Positions 12,301 to 27,207 are shown, numbered from the stretch's first letter. The stretch: 64,000 nucleotides of DNA from Apostichopus japonicus (GCF_037975245.1 NC_092567.1:5960214-6024213); one strand, 5' to 3'. Notes: generated by a model from the letters alone, not told the origin. Made by a program: numbers and translations.

Positions 12301-13706
12301 ATAAATTATCGTTTTGGAAAATAAGGTAACGCCAGCAAGAAAGACTCTGTCTTTCGCATTTAACACTTAAATTGTTAATAGTATTTCGCACTATAATATG
12401 CATTTATAATTAACGCCTAAACTGTTAATAGCTTTCCACTGAAGATAAAATAATATAATGATAACACAAGTTCCGTCAAGACAAACATAAAGCAGAACCG
12501 GTCTAGCATGGTCAAGAGAACCAAATAAACAAAGTATCTCGTTATATGTCAATAATGGTCAATTCAGGGAATTTCTTTATTAAAGGTACAAAAGTAGTGA
12601 CACGGCCTACCCAACATATTTAACTTAGCTTTTACAGGAAATGATCCGATTGGCTTCAAAGTTCTAGAGGAAGAAGGGATAGGGGTTGGTCCAGCTGGGA
12701 ATATATAAACCACATTTATGGATCAGTTTACCTTCAGAATGGAGTAAATTGGTCATTTTAACACCCTAGGAATGCTGCCCCCTTCACCATCTCTTGAACT
12801 CTCACCTTTCTATTGCATGATCACGTGAGTCAATGTCCAATTTGATTTGTCCACTACATTTGTGAATTCTTAAGAAAAGCACATAGTGAGAGCTGAGTGA
12901 CCTGGATATGGTTCTGTAACGATTACATTAATGTTTGAAAGGGATTGTCAATTTCCAAAATAATGAAAATGTTAAACTTTGCAATTTAATTGAAAAATGG
13001 CTACTCAGCTAGACGGGATCAGCTTATAAACAGGACGGAACATTTCCCTGCATCGCACCAATGTTTGATAGTACATTTGGTGGTATTGATTGAGTCATCT
13101 TGATACCAAGGGGAAATTCCCTGAATAGGTCATTTGATGGTTACCAGCTGCAGGGAATAGGATGGGCTTTGGAGATAAGTGCACTGATTCTTGTACAGTA
13201 ATCCTGTTTTACACATAAACTTTTTTTTACAGATTGGTAAAGGATTATATCCTCGTGCTATGATTCAATATGGGTTGACATATGTTATTCATTTTGTTAT
13301 TTACATACTTATTTGGAATATTTCAAGCAAACAATAGAACTTTTTATAGAATCCAATCTTCACAAATCCTTTCAAGCATGGAATCAGAGCGACCACATAA
13401 TAGGTGACAATGGTTTCATGGATTAAGCCTTCATGTGTATATCATGTTCAGTACTACAATATTTGCAAGACGTACTCCTTAGGAATCCCTAAAATAGTAA
13501 CTGAAATAATAATAATGAACAGGACAACAATTTCCAAAACATTTGAAAACATTCAAAGTTTTATGTAACATGACTCGATTTATCTGAAATAACACTTTCA
13601 ATATGGATTCATATGATGATTTACAACATTTAACTATATACTGCATTGTCTTTGTTTCTGTGTTATGTTATACATATTCATTACTTATATTTTTCCTCTT
13701 GTTTAG
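9330..13706 (+). other. Putative intron between exons B and C
   Basis: No supported gene. It contains an inverted repeat pair (12552-13130), two TGACGTCA-type sites upstream and within, and several G- and C-runs. The short open frames here look like chance. Confidence 0.35.
12552..13130. mobile_element. Possible small element bounded by inverted repeats
   Basis: The word CAATTCAGGGAATTTC near 12558-12573 recurs inverted near 13108-13128 as GAAATTCCCTGAATAG, with AATG(G) / CATT next to it. About 20 of 24 positions match. The arms enclose about 580 bases with no ORF. I could not identify a target-site duplication, so a MITE is possible but not shown. Confidence 0.3.
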
Positions 13707-13769
13707 GAATTCGATGAGGAGAGTTACCAGTTCAGCTTGGCGAACTTCAACCGGGCAAAGCTCAAGTAA
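13707..13769 (+). CDS. Candidate terminal coding exon C of the A-B-C chain
   Basis: A strong acceptor (TTTTTCCTCTTGTTTAG, ending 13706) opens a 63-base frame that reads EFDEESYQFSLANFNRAKLK and stops at TAA (13767-13769). The frame follows exon B in phase 0, giving an acidic then basic C-terminal tail. A GTAAGT lies four bases after the stop, so an alternative transcript could splice into a 3' UTR exon. I do not recognise the protein family. The coding look (FxxxNFNRAKLK, mixed charges, GC-richer than the flanks) and the phase agreement support a real exon. Confidence 0.45.
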   Translation, partial: EFDEESYQFSLANFNRAKLK

Positions 13770-16700
13770 CTGTAAGTCAATACAGCTGAATACTCTCTAC
13801 CTTAGTATTTAACATTGTATTTGTTTACAGTGATTGTCTGCTATTTTTAATGGTAAAATTTTAATATATTAAAATGAATCTCCACCCTTAACCATAATTT
13901 GTATTCCTATGTTTGTGATTATCTATTTTTTTTCTGGTCACTAATATCATTTGCTTCAACTTTAATTGGTTTTATCGTATACTTCATTAACATAACTGAT
14001 CCCTGATTATTTGTATAGAAATGAGTGATAAGTTCCTTCCATTAACCTAAACATCGTTCGTTTTTTTCCCGTGTGGCGGTGTTTTGTTTAGCTGGTGAGT
14101 TAAATTACTTGTTGGCTCATGGTATTGTTGGCGCTTTCTCGGGGGGAGGGGGTTGCCTAGGATCACTTTCCCATTATTCTATTAATAAATATGCTATTCG
14201 AACCATTTATTATGATAACAATATGACCTAATATAGATCATTTTATTTTTATATTAGAGCTCAATGCAAGATGCATGTTCATCTGGCGTTGCCAGTTATC
14301 AGCAGGACTATGACGTCATTCACTCAATTCTCAAATTGATGGCAGAAATTTCAGTGAGAAAGAATCTAAGAAAGAGTCTAGGTTGTAAACTGTTAATATT
14401 TCCCAAATACTACAAACAGTGCCAGATAGAACTCCAGTAAATTACACATGCAACTAGTCTAGTGTGATTGTGATGTCATCAAATGCCTATATTCTCAAGA
14501 CAATGGAATGGTGACTTGATGAAGACTGTAACTTTGACATTCATTGTGAATGGATATTGTAGAGAGGTTAAGTTGCATCATAATATTAATAATTCCATAT
14601 ACAATAAAGAAGTGAAATTGGCAAGAGTTCTGTTTAATTTAAATTTGTTTTAAAGGATTACTTAAGGCGGAATTTCAGTCTTTAATTGTTATAATCCAAA
14701 AAGGAGTGTTATTAATGTTTCTTCAACTTTTATGGTTCATCGACGTCATCCATCAACCACTACGTCATCAGTTTTGGAGACTATATTGTCTTGGATGTCA
14801 ACTATTGAGAGAGGAAAGAAAGAGAGCACAATCTCTATCTTACTCTCTGTGTGTATGTGTAGGGGCGGGTGGTGGTGGGGGTGTTGGAGGGGTAAGGTTA
14901 GACCCACCACATTGGTGATCAAGTATATGTTATAGTAGTTATTTGCACCACCACCAAAACGCTAATTTGTAGAACGGGAACGGGTAATGTGCATGTATTT
15001 TTTTTCTAATTTTGTTTTTTCCTAATATGTAACAAAGTTATCGTTACTTTTGTAAACTAAGAGAAAGGTTTGTTCACCTACTCGTGTGTCCCCTGATCAG
15101 ATATTGCTGGACCTGCTCTCGCCATCCACGCACTCCTCGTGTGCAGGGTATAGCATCCTTCATTGGTCCAGTTGTATGTACTGTTATGATTCATCCCAAT
15201 TCCAGACCCATTTTTCTTTACCTTCCACCGCCAACCCCCCCCCCCCTCGACAAACACTTAACTACTCAGAAAATTAATTATACGTCTAATTATGTTAATA
15301 TTTCTAAACTTATTTTTTTTAAGCAGACATGTTTGGAATGCTTTGGTTAAAATATGTACATACTGTATCCACATACACTGGGAGTGCATGATTACACTTT
15401 TTCTTCGTTCTTACTTTTACTAAAGTTTGATGTAAACTATGACGTATCGGTTACGTAATGTCTTAAATCTAACAAAGAATAGAGCCAAATTAATTGTGTC
15501 AATGTTAAGACTAAATAACATTCATTGGTAATCTACAATACCATTGTGTCATTAAAATCGATCTACAGGAACTTAGAGGTGATATTAATTAATATCTGTG
15601 ACATGTTTGTTCTATGTCAGCATTTCTTCATTTCTTTCTGTTCCTATAAATTATCGTTCTTAACATGAAGACAATAAGATGACGTCATATCATCTGATTT
15701 AAAATAACAAATGTGTATTCTGTATATTACGTAACTGAGACTTCAATGACTTCATCTATCAATACTTTTATTTTCTTATTCTATTATTATGCTCATTTTA
15801 TTATTCTATTTTAATGTTAAGCTTCGCTTTATGATTGTATTTATGAATTTAAAATCTGTTTGTTTCAAATCAGCATTTTAATAATTTAGTTTATTATAAA
15901 TTTTACGCCATATCCTATTTGTTGTATTAACTGATCCAATCAGCGCACGCAGAATACAACATGAACGCTTAAATTAGTTTACCGACAAACAAACATACAA
16001 ACGTTATTATTTAGTGTTAACGCTAACTCTTCGAAAGTAACAGTCAAGTTAAGGGCGCTTTGATCATGCGCAATTAGTTCAATCTCTCCAGGTATGATGA
16101 TATGACGTAAATATAAGATGTATAACATAACTAACTCTTTTCGTTATGTTTTGAATCAAAACTGACCATGTATAACGTCGATAATCTTAATAAAGAAAGT
16201 CAAGAGGAAATTTTACTTTTGACTTATTAAAGAGAATCATATACTAATCATCCTGGTAAAATTTGTATCCAATTCCTACTTTGCGTTTTGGACATATCGA
16301 TAACTGAAATTTTAACAGTTTGTACCAAAAGTGAACTTGAAGCAAACAGGTGTGATGTCATCGCAGGTGTGATGTCAAGTGTGATGTCACTGACAGCAAA
16401 ATGTTTTTTTTCTTTTTTTCATGTTTTCACTTACTTGGTTTGACTTTGGTTTGGAAAAGATCCCGACTTTGTTTTAGGGTATGTGATAATAGCTATACCC
16501 ATAGTTCAGTGCATACCAAGTTTGCAAAAGAAAAATAGATACCCCTCTCCCCATTTTTGATTCCTTGTCGAAGGCAAAAAAACCTATATGCGATGATGAT
16601 GTTGTGTGTCTGTGTGTGCTTATCTGACACTTGCCTGGATCCGCGATAACTAAACAACCGAGTGATGGATATTTGTCATACTTGCTAAATGTAGATGTAT

Positions 16701-17298
16701 TATAGTAAGAAGGTGTGCCCTATTTGTAAGCGCTGACTTTATGAATATTAATGAGGTGACCCGAACTTGTGGGCCCCAATATTTTTGGGACCATTTGAGC
16801 GCAAAGTTTTATTGGGCCTAATTTTTGGGAAGGGCCAACATTGTATATTGCAATAACTCCACAACCTTCAAGTAGATTAGGTTGTATCCAAACTTGGAAT
16901 ACAGTTGTTGGTTAATAGCTGGTACATGTGGGCATAAATATTATAATACCGTATTGGGTGATGACGTAAAACACTTTAATATTCCACTAATCAAGTAACC
17001 ATAGTGACCGTTGGACTCTTGTTAATATGTTATTGTCTTTGTTTACTTTCCGTTGTTATTATAGTCCTAAAATACAGCCTTGTGTGTTAAGACAATACGA
17101 TCACGTGAGTTTACACAATATATCAAGATTGAATAAGTTAATAACACTGATAATGTTCTGTACATTAAGTAAACATTAAAGACAATAGAACTCTCTCTGT
17201 GTTTCATTTTTCGTGTTTATTATTGCTTTCAAGTTTTTATTTTACTGCATCTTTTAAAGTTTCTATTTGTTTGTGAGACTACAGGAGAATCAAACCCA
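13770..17298. other. No gene recognised
   Basis: AT-rich sequence with short open frames only. TGACGTCA palindromes occur at 14311 and 15680. If exon C is terminal, the beginning of this stretch is its 3' UTR; AATAAA-like signals occur at several places (for example near 14605), but none can be assigned. Confidence 0.4.
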
Positions 17299-17536
17299 AC
17301 GATCATTTTAATATTATGTGATTGGTAAGCTATCGATCGTGTTAATATTACATGATAGGTAAGCTATCGATCATTTTAATATTACATGATAGGTAAGCTA
17401 TCGATCATTTTAATATTACATGATGGGTAAGCTATCAATCATTTTAATAGTATGTGATAGGTAAGCTATCGATCATTTTAATATTATGTGATTGGTAAAT
17501 TATCGATCATTTAAATATTACATGATAGGTAAGATA
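17299..17536 (+). repeat. 34 bp tandem repeat, seven copies
   Basis: The unit starts CGATCATTTTAATATTACAT and continues GATAGGTAAGCTAT. Seven units follow head to tail with a few substitutions each (ACATGATAGG / ATGTGATTGG variants alternate). No coding potential. Confidence 0.85.
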
Positions 17537-19445
<1,909 letters not shown>

Positions 19446-22311
19446 TCTTTATTCAATCAATGAGCAATAAAATTACACATCGAAAATTAAAACATTCCTC
19501 AAGCTCCTTAGAATAGAAATAGAAAAATAGAATAATAGAATAAGATATGCAAATAATAAATTACAGGTTATTATAAAGTTTGACGGCAGATGGAAAGAAA
19601 CTGGCGGTAAAACGCCTGTTCCCTCTAAAGGTACGGAGTCTGCGGTGCGATGGCAAGAAATTGAAATATGCATTGGCAGGGTGATCAGAATCGCTCAAAA
19701 TGAGCTGCGTTCTACGAAGAGACCTGTCTATGTAGAGCGACTCCAGGGAAGGGAGATCAACGCCAATTATCTTTTCAGCTGACCTGACCACTGCAGATAA
19801 TCTGCTGATATCATCTTGCGTGGCCCGGCCAAACCAGACAATAATCGATGACGTCAAGATACTCTCGACTATTGCACGATAGAAATTAATAAGTATACAT
19901 TGATTGAATCCATACGATCTCAACTTCCGCAAAAAATATAGACGTTGCCTAGCTTTCTTCAAGATTTCTGTACAGTTTACTGACCATGTGATATTATCGG
20001 TAATATGAGTACCAAGAAATCTAAAACTTGACACCTGCTCGACGATGTCTCCTCCGATACGTAGTGGTTGCATATTTGGCTTCTTCCTCCGAAAGTCAAA
20101 AATCATCTCTTTAGTCTTGGAAACATTAAGGAGTAAGTTGTTCTCATTACACCAATGTATGAGGGATTCAACCTGTTCACGGTAAGTCGACTCATCATTG
20201 TCCGATATGAGGCCAGTGAGGGTTGTATCATCAGCAAACTTGGTCACGAGACAGTTCGGGCTATATACCTTACAATCATACGTAAAAAGTGAATAAAGTT
20301 TCGGTGAGAGAGGGCAACCCTGTGGTGTACCAGTACTCAATGTTAACACGGAAGAAACATTATTACCAATTCTAACAACCTGAGGACGATTCACAAGAAA
20401 ATCTAAAATCCAGTTACAAATAGAAACCGGGAGCTTGAGGTAATTGATGAGCTTAGAATGCAGTTTAAAGGGGATAATAGTATTAAAAGCCGAGCTATAA
20501 TCTACAAATAAAACTCTAGCATACGAATTCTTGTTCTCAAGATGCTGTAAAATTTCATGAATGTTAATAGATATTGCATCGTCCACACTTCTATTTGATC
20601 TATAGGCGAATTGGCAAGGGTCAAGGTCAGATGGCAATTTAGAGCATAAATACTTCAATACATGTTTCTCAAAAGATTTCATAATAACAGAAGTCAGTGC
20701 CACAGGTCTATAGTCTTTCAGACTGGAAGCAGAATTGTTCTTAGGAACCGGGATAATGGTGGCTTCCTTCAAACTGTTAGGAACTTTTTGCAACCTCAAT
20801 GACCAGTTAAAGATGTCAGTGAAAACAGTCGCGAGTGGATCACTACAGCGCCTCAACAGTCTTGGGGGGATACCATCAGGGCCGGCAGCTTTCCTTTCCT
20901 TTAGACCCTTGACCGCTCGTCTCACATCGTGTTCAGCGATCTCAAATGGTGGCAGTACATCGTCGCATGGCGCGGGTACCGGGACACTGGTATTCTGGCG
21001 GTCAAATCTGGCGTAGAACTCATTCAGCTGGTCGGGCAGTGTGACATCATCGGTGTCAGCGGTTTTCGCTTGACCTTTGTATTGTGTGATCAGGGCTCAA
21101 GTTCGACCATAGAGCTCTAGCGTCGCCGATTCGAACTTCTCCTCAACCTTGTCCCGGTACGCCCTCTTCGAGTCCCGGATAGCTTTCTTCAAATTTGATC
21201 TGGCCTGCCGGTAGGATTCCGGATCGGTATTCCTAGAACGATAAGCAGCGTCCTTGGCGACGAGCTTGGACCGAATGGACTTATCAAACCATGGTTTGCT
21301 GTTCGGATATGACGTCACCGTTTTTGTAGGTAAACACTGTTCTTGACAAAAGCGTAAATACTCCGTCACGGCGACAGTGAATTCATCCAGATCATCGTTA
21401 CTCTTGAAAACATCCCAATCAGTCCTATCAAAACAATCAATCAACTGCTCGACCGAAGACTGGGGCCAAAGGATTACCTCCTTCTTGATCGGTTTAGATT
21501 GCTTGAGTTCTTGTTTGTAGGCCGGTATGAGCAGGACTACCGAATGATCCGATTTACCAAGACTGGGGCGTTCGACAGATTTGTAAGCTGATTTAACCTT
21601 GGAGTAACAATGGTCCAGAGTTCTCCTCCCGCGAGTCGGACAAGTAACGTGTTGTTTAAAGTTAGGGAGTACGGTCCTCAAATTAGCTTTGTTGAAATCC
21701 CCGGCAACAATTGAAAGAGTATCCGGATCTAAATTCTCGGCTTTTGTAATGACGTTTGCGAGATCAGTAAGTGCCACCGTTGAATTGGCCCCTGGATGAA
21801 TATAAACAGACGTCAAAGTCACTGATGAGAATTCCCGAGGTAGGTAAAATGGCCGACATTTGATAGTCAAATGCTCCAGAACCATGGTACAACCTCTCGA
21901 AATAGTCTTAACATCTGTGCACCATTGATTATTGATCATGAAACACACACCACCTCCCTGGGACTTCCCGGTAGCGGCCTGATCCCTGTCGTTACGATAA
22001 ATAGAGAATCCAGGTGGTTGTACAATAGTGTCTGGGTGGGTGGGAGTCAACCATGTTTCCGTGAAACAAAAGACGTTACAGAACATATAGTCTCTCATCG
22101 TTTGCATGCGGCAGAAAAGTTCATCAGCTTTATTATGCAAGCTCCGGACGTTCGCCAAGATCATACCAGGTACCGGTGTTCTGTTCCAGCGGCGTCGTGA
22201 TTTAACTAGAAGACCCCCTCTCTTACCTCGCTTACGGTTTCTGCGGCGTATAGGCCTAGGCTTGTTAGGCTGGGCCGTCGGCAGGTCTCGACCACACCCT
22301 CCATTTGTTAA
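19446..22311 (-). mobile_element. Non-LTR retrotransposon (LINE, jockey/CR1/Rex-like clade), minus strand
   Basis: The element runs from about 22311 down to 19446 and carries an apurinic endonuclease followed by a reverse transcriptase in one ORF. It has a 3' UTR of about 115 bases, AATAAA (minus strand, 19449-19454), and then an ATCT simple-repeat tail. Families with tandem 3' tails instead of poly(A) are typical of the CR1/L2/Rex group. The 5' end is unclear: the coding sequence continues upstream of the first Met and stays protein-like (basic, RRRNRKRGKRGG) up to a TTAA at 22308-22311. There the sequence character changes. It may be 5' truncated or interrupted there. Confidence 0.85.
19561..22311 (-). 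pseudogene. LINE ORF2: endonuclease plus reverse transcriptase, one in-frame stop
   Basis: The frame is continuous from about 22357 to the TAA at 19561 except for one TGA at 21097-21099; both halves are in the same frame. N-terminal part: an arginine-rich stretch, then the endonuclease/exonuclease/phosphatase fold starting ILANVRSLHNK. It has FTETWL, the GDFN motif (VAGDFNKAN) and the SDHSVV motif near its end. C-terminal part: reverse transcriptase with VPKNN...KDYRPVALTS, the TGTPQGCPLSP block, and the catalytic FADDTTL. A CR1/Rex-type thumb follows, ending FFPSAVKLYNNL. The protein would nick target DNA and copy its RNA by target-primed reverse transcription. Apart from the stop codon it looks intact, so the copy is fairly young. 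The second half has no ATG where it reopens. Confidence 0.85.
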
Positions 22312-22778
22312 AGGAATTGTCTGGTGAAAGATTTTGATACGTTGTACTAATAGTCCTTATTTTTCTCTTTCTAACCATGGGAAAATTTTCCCCATTCGAT
22401 GTTTTCTTCTTGTAGAAATCTGGTTTTCAAATCCACCAATTTCTCACCAAAAGCACCGTTTGTTCGAACGCATCAATTTGGTCAATGACGTAGTGCTTGC
22501 AGATAGGCAAAACGAGCGACTTGAAGTTAGCACTACCATTTCCGCAACAAATATACTCTAGCATGCAAACGCACAGGTGATTGCCTATCATTTCTTACGT
22601 ACGCATTGCGATCGTACATTTACAGTCTACTAAACCAAGTTGTTACGTATATAGCATTGCACATTAATACACACCAACGCTCAAACCACAGTTCATAAAC
22701 CGGTCTTCAAAATCGCTGATATAAAATTCACGTAAAAGGAAGCATTTGTAAAGTATTTCGAACACCGAAAAGTGAAAC

Positions 22779-23894
22779 ATGGCGGTATCAATGACAGAGC
22801 AGGAAAGGCCTAAGGGTTACGATTTTGAACCAAGCATGTCAGAGGAACAGTACCGTGAGATGATGGCTAGGACTGATTTGAGTCCTCACCCTAACGACTC
22901 TAGTGACGACGAACCGGAAAACGGGGATGAAAGAATAGGCAATACGGCTTGGTGTACTTGTGGGTTGTGTGAGCCTATGCAATCGAGGGTTGAAAGTGTA
23001 TGCTGCAGAGAAATCCGGCCAATAGCAGAAAAGGTGATAGGCAGCTGTGTTACATTGCATGAGAACTTCGACAGTGTTTGTCTCAATAACGACGTTTTAT
23101 CGGCTACATGGGACTTACTGCAATACACGAAAGGCAACAGACCAACTGGAGAGCTGTCAAATAGGTTGGTATACGTTGAGTATGAATTTCTGAAGCAGTG
23201 TGGGAAGCATTATGTCAGGGAACTGAAGCTACACTAGCTCTTTTTTACTTTCTATTGTTGAACGAATGAAATGTCGTGGATCTAGTACAGGTACTAGGCC
23301 TACAACGAAGCATACCTACACTAAAACGTGTGGAATACGTAGCCTACAATAGCTCAACTTTATCTCTACCTAAATTCATATGCTTTGAAAGTACATGAAC
23401 AATGCAGCACAAACGTTACTAGAAAGGTAGCATGAGTAGTAAATGCATTTCCATATAGTCAAGTGATATTTTTTTAAATATAATTTGTTCAAATCAACTG
23501 TTGATAATCTTTGTACCATCAACAAACAAATATATTACTGTACATAATATTAATATTCTTTCAATATTTGCTTGTACGGTGTTGTCGATTCTGCGTGTAA
23601 GAAGTGCATTTCTCTATGAAGATTGCTTTCGGTTCTTACAATGGTACATAGATATTCAAGTTGGGTTAATACATTAAATCTTCTGAATTCTTTTTAACCA
23701 TGCACAGGCAATACAGATTCATCGCCTACAAGATGTTTACACTATGGGGGCATGGTCGCCTGGGAAAAGGAAATAGAAGGCCTATTCCATCATGTGCTGT
23801 GTACCAGATTCAGTTGAAGTTTCCAGAACCAGATGCGAACTATAAAGGGTTTTCATATGCAGAGGAAGTTCTGGCTGCACACATCCCTTTCTAA
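22779..23894 (+). CDS. Free-standing P2X7 ballast (C-cys/zinc) domain protein, two exons
   Basis: Exon 1 is 22779-23164 and exon 2 is 23708-23894, with a donor GTTGGT at 23165, an acceptor TGCACAG ending at 23707, and an intron of 543 bp. The join rebuilds an Arg codon and gives 190 residues. Residues 1-52 are acidic and low in structure (SDDEPENGDE). From about 55 the domain matches the intracellular ballast domain of vertebrate P2X7 receptors: NTAWCTCGLCEPM (55-67) and VESVCCREI (71-79) carry the cysteines that bind two zinc ions there. Residues 128-175 carry RQYRFIAYKMF, HGRLGKG, IPSCAV and the FPEPDANYKGF end. There are no transmembrane segments, so it is not a channel. Such single-domain proteins are common in marine invertebrates; their role is unknown. 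Without the splice, exon 1 would read on to a stop at 23237. Confidence 0.85.
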
Positions 23895-23934
23895 TACTGT
23901 CCTTTGTATATTTGCTCTGTAATTTTTATTTTGA

Positions 23935-23940
23935 AATAAA
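23935..23940 (+). terminator. Polyadenylation signal AATAAA of the ballast-domain gene
   Basis: Canonical AATAAA 41 bases after the stop codon, followed by a GT-rich stretch. The close position suits a compact gene. Confidence 0.6.
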
Positions 23941-25180
23941 TGTGGAAAGTGAAGTTAATGTTTGTCAAACAAGTATTTAATGAAGAGTCAAGTGTGGGGT
24001 TATCTGATGCCACGCAGATTAAGATTTGTCATGTCCTCAGGTCGCAACAGGGTTTTGAAAAGTCAGGATGATCATTCCATTCCTTGAATGCCTGCCGTGT
24101 ACAAGCCCTCTAGGAAAGCCAAACTTCCATCGCATTCGATCCCAACAGTGCGAAAGATCAATGTAAAGAGAAACACTTGCTGCAAAACTGCAATCATGCT
24201 TCGATCTGATTGAATCAGAACCATGCTTCTTGCATCTCACACATCCACTTAATAAAAATGGCATCTGGAGGTTATCAATACATTGAGAGACAGATGCAGA
24301 TAGTGTATCCAGCTACTCTAAGTCACTCTTCGTCAGTAATCTTGCCACAGTGTGAATACAACATATGAAGATCATGACAATAGATCCCGTGACCAGTCTA
24401 GGTGAATAGAAGTCTTTGATGAAAACTTTTCTAAGGGAGTGGAAGGGAAGGCAACTTGCACTACCTATTAGCCTAACCTGTTCGAACTTCTGCTTCTTAT
24501 TTTTCAACGTTTCACTGGCAAGTGGAATGACCAATTTCACACTTCCACTCTTTACTCCATGCAGATTCTTCAATGATAGCTAACAGTACTATGTTTCAAT
24601 TCTACTTAAACATTACAGAACACAAAGACACCATGTCAGCATAACACGTGGGCTTCGTCTCCATCTGATATAAATTTATATATATATATATGTTATTAGG
24701 GGAGGGGGCATTCCCTTTGTCAAAGAAGAATGTTCATTTCAAAATGTATTGGAAATAAACAGGAGGTGCACATTAAAATGTAAGTTTTCTGATGGTGAGA
24801 GATATTAAAAGAGAAGAGAGGCATGTTTCATGAAACCTGTTAATCAATATCTATTCAAAACATCAAAGAGACATCTTATATTATGATAGGCCTAAGGTTT
24901 ATGTGCGAATTTGTGTTTAAACAGTTAAAAAATAGATTTAGACCTTTTTTAGGTTCCCAGGTGCAGCAGTCTATAGAGACCCCCCCCCCCCCCCCACTGC
25001 ATACAAATGTTAATAAGGTCTGTTGAAAATACTCTCTGCAAGGAAACAGGAGATCACATCAAATTCAAGATATTCACCCTCCCCCCCCCCCTTTAAACAA
25101 ACCAAAAGGAAATACAAGAACCCAAATTAAGTTAAATAGACAATAAGTGCAGCCAAATTCAATGCAGCGCGTTCATTCTC
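23941..25180. other. Spacer between ballast-domain gene and 322 bp array
   Basis: No supported gene. It contains a short TA run (about 24674-24690) and two long C-runs (24979-24996 and 25080-25092). Minus-strand open frames at 24037-24264 and 24313-24573 lack recognisable domains and splice context. Confidence 0.4.
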
Positions 25181-26468
25181 AAACTCACTATGCTTATACA
25201 CGACCAAAACTACAGTATATTACATATTCACAGGTTTTCAACAAGGTAATACGACTAAACATGTATGGTTGATTGTATTGTCACCCTGCTATAATAGCTT
25301 TTATGCTTAACATTACTAGAAAAACAAGTCTCTGAAAGTATCAAATATTTTGTTATGGAGGTGAGTAACTACTCTGATTCTCTGATGGTAATATTACATA
25401 AGGTTACTCAGTATTTTAGTATCGATGATCATTCTTTTATATCATTCACTGGAAGACCTGTTAGGCAAACTAGCAAAATACACTTAACCATATGACATTC
25501 ACAAACTCACTATGCTTATACACGACCAAAACTACAGTATATTACATATTCACAGGTTTTCAACAAGGTAATACGACTAAACATGTATGGTTGATTGTAT
25601 TGTCACCTTGCTATAATAGCTTTTATGCTTAACATTACTAGAAAAACAAGTCTCTGAAAGTATCAAATATTTTGTTATGGAGGTGAGTAACTACTCTGAT
25701 TCTCTGATGGTAATATTACATAAGGTTACTCAGTATTTTAGTATCGATGATCATTCTTTTATATCATTCACTGGAAGACCTGTTAGGCAAACTAGCAAAA
25801 TACACTTAACCATATGACATTCACAAACTCACTATGCTTATACACGACCAAAACTACAGTATATTACATATTCACAGGTTTTCAACAAGGTAATACGACT
25901 AAACATGTATGGTTGATTGTATTGTCACCCTGCTATAATAGCTTTTATGCTTAACATGTCTAGAAAAACAAGTCTCTGAAAGTATCAAATATTTTGTTAT
26001 GGAGGTGAGTAACTACTCTGATTCTCTGATGGTAATATTACATAAGGTTACTCAGTATTTTAGTATCAATGATCATTCTTTAATATCATTCACTGGAAGA
26101 CCTGTTAGGCAAACTAGCAAAATACACTTTACCATATGACATTCACAAACTCACTATGCTTATACACGACCAAAACTACAGTATATTACATATTCACAGG
26201 TTTTCCACAATGTAATACGACTAAACATGTATGGTTGATTGTATTGTCACCCTGCTATAATAGCTTTTATGCTTAACATGTCTAGAAAAACAAGTCTCTG
26301 AAAGTATCAAATATTTTGTTATGGAGGTGAGTAACTACTCTGATTCTCTGATGGTAATATTACATAAGGTTACTCAGTATTTTAGTATCGATGATCATCC
26401 TTTTATATCATTCACTGGAAGACCTGTTAGGCAAACTAGCAAAATACACTTCACCATATGACATGGAA
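25181..26468 (+). repeat. 322 bp tandem repeat, four near-identical copies
   Basis: The word AAACTCACTATGCTTATACA starts copies at 25181, 25503, 25825 and 26147, an exact 322 bp step each time. The copies differ at only a few positions (for example CATTACTAG / CATGTCTAG, and TCTTTTATA / TCTTTAATA / CCTTTTATA). The array ends at CATATGACAT near 26464. Each unit contains GGAGGTGAGTAACTACTC and TCGATGATCATTC but no long ORF. It lies between the 3' ends of the two convergent genes. Confidence 0.95.
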
Positions 26469-27207
26469 TCTCTGTTACTACAGCAATCGCTCAACAAATA
26501 TTGTACATCACTTCTACTCTGAACCGCTACTCCATGAGCGTGATTCATACATTTTCCAAACTATTTATCTCATCTTTCGGCTGCAGATTGGTGTGCAAAA
26601 TATTCCAATTACCATGTAACACTAAAGCGATCTTTTATGCAACTAAATATTGAAAGAGCATCTACCTTCCATTCACACCTGGTTGAAGAAATTTTGCCAA
26701 AATATACTAGAAGCATTAACAGCAGACTTGTCTCAAAACTCCTTAAGATGTTGTATATTTGGACATCATGTCCCCGAGAAATGCCGTAAGGAATAATTTA
26801 GGAGATGTTGAGCCACCTTGACTGTATTGGTATTCTGACTAAACACATTTTTGTGTTAACGAACCCAATTTTACCCTACTAAGATGACCAATGTTTATTG
26901 TTAGTAGTCGATACCGGGGCTACTAGTACTATACTCTACTGTGTAGGAGTTGCCTCCGCATAACCAAACCATGGTGATATCGATGTTGAATAACTTTTAA
27001 AAAAAAGGGGTTAAATTGGATTGTTGACCCTATATTTCCTATTTCTCAAGGTTACGTTAAACAAATGAAAAAATATTGAGATCAACTTAAGGAAACACAT
27101 ATTTTTACTATGTCAACTGATGGTGGACAACAAAGACAGCAATCAATGGCCCATATGTAAATACAAGATCTCATAGAGACATTGAGGTAATGTACATAGC
27201 AACCGTG
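26469..27207 (-). other. 3' flank of the transposase gene
   Basis: No separate gene. On the minus strand an AATAAA (plus-strand TTTATT near 26896) lies about 310 bases after the transposase stop and could be its polyadenylation signal. The rest is AT-rich. Confidence 0.4.

Noticed and set aside
17299-17536. CRISPR-like short repeats
   Set aside because: The 34 bp units are directly adjacent with no unique spacers; an ordinary minisatellite.
21871-22327. Plus-strand open frames opposite the LINE endonuclease
   Set aside because: Shadows of the minus-strand coding sequence with no domains of their own.
25181-26468. CRISPR-like array
   Set aside because: The repeat is 322 bp without spacers, in an animal genome.
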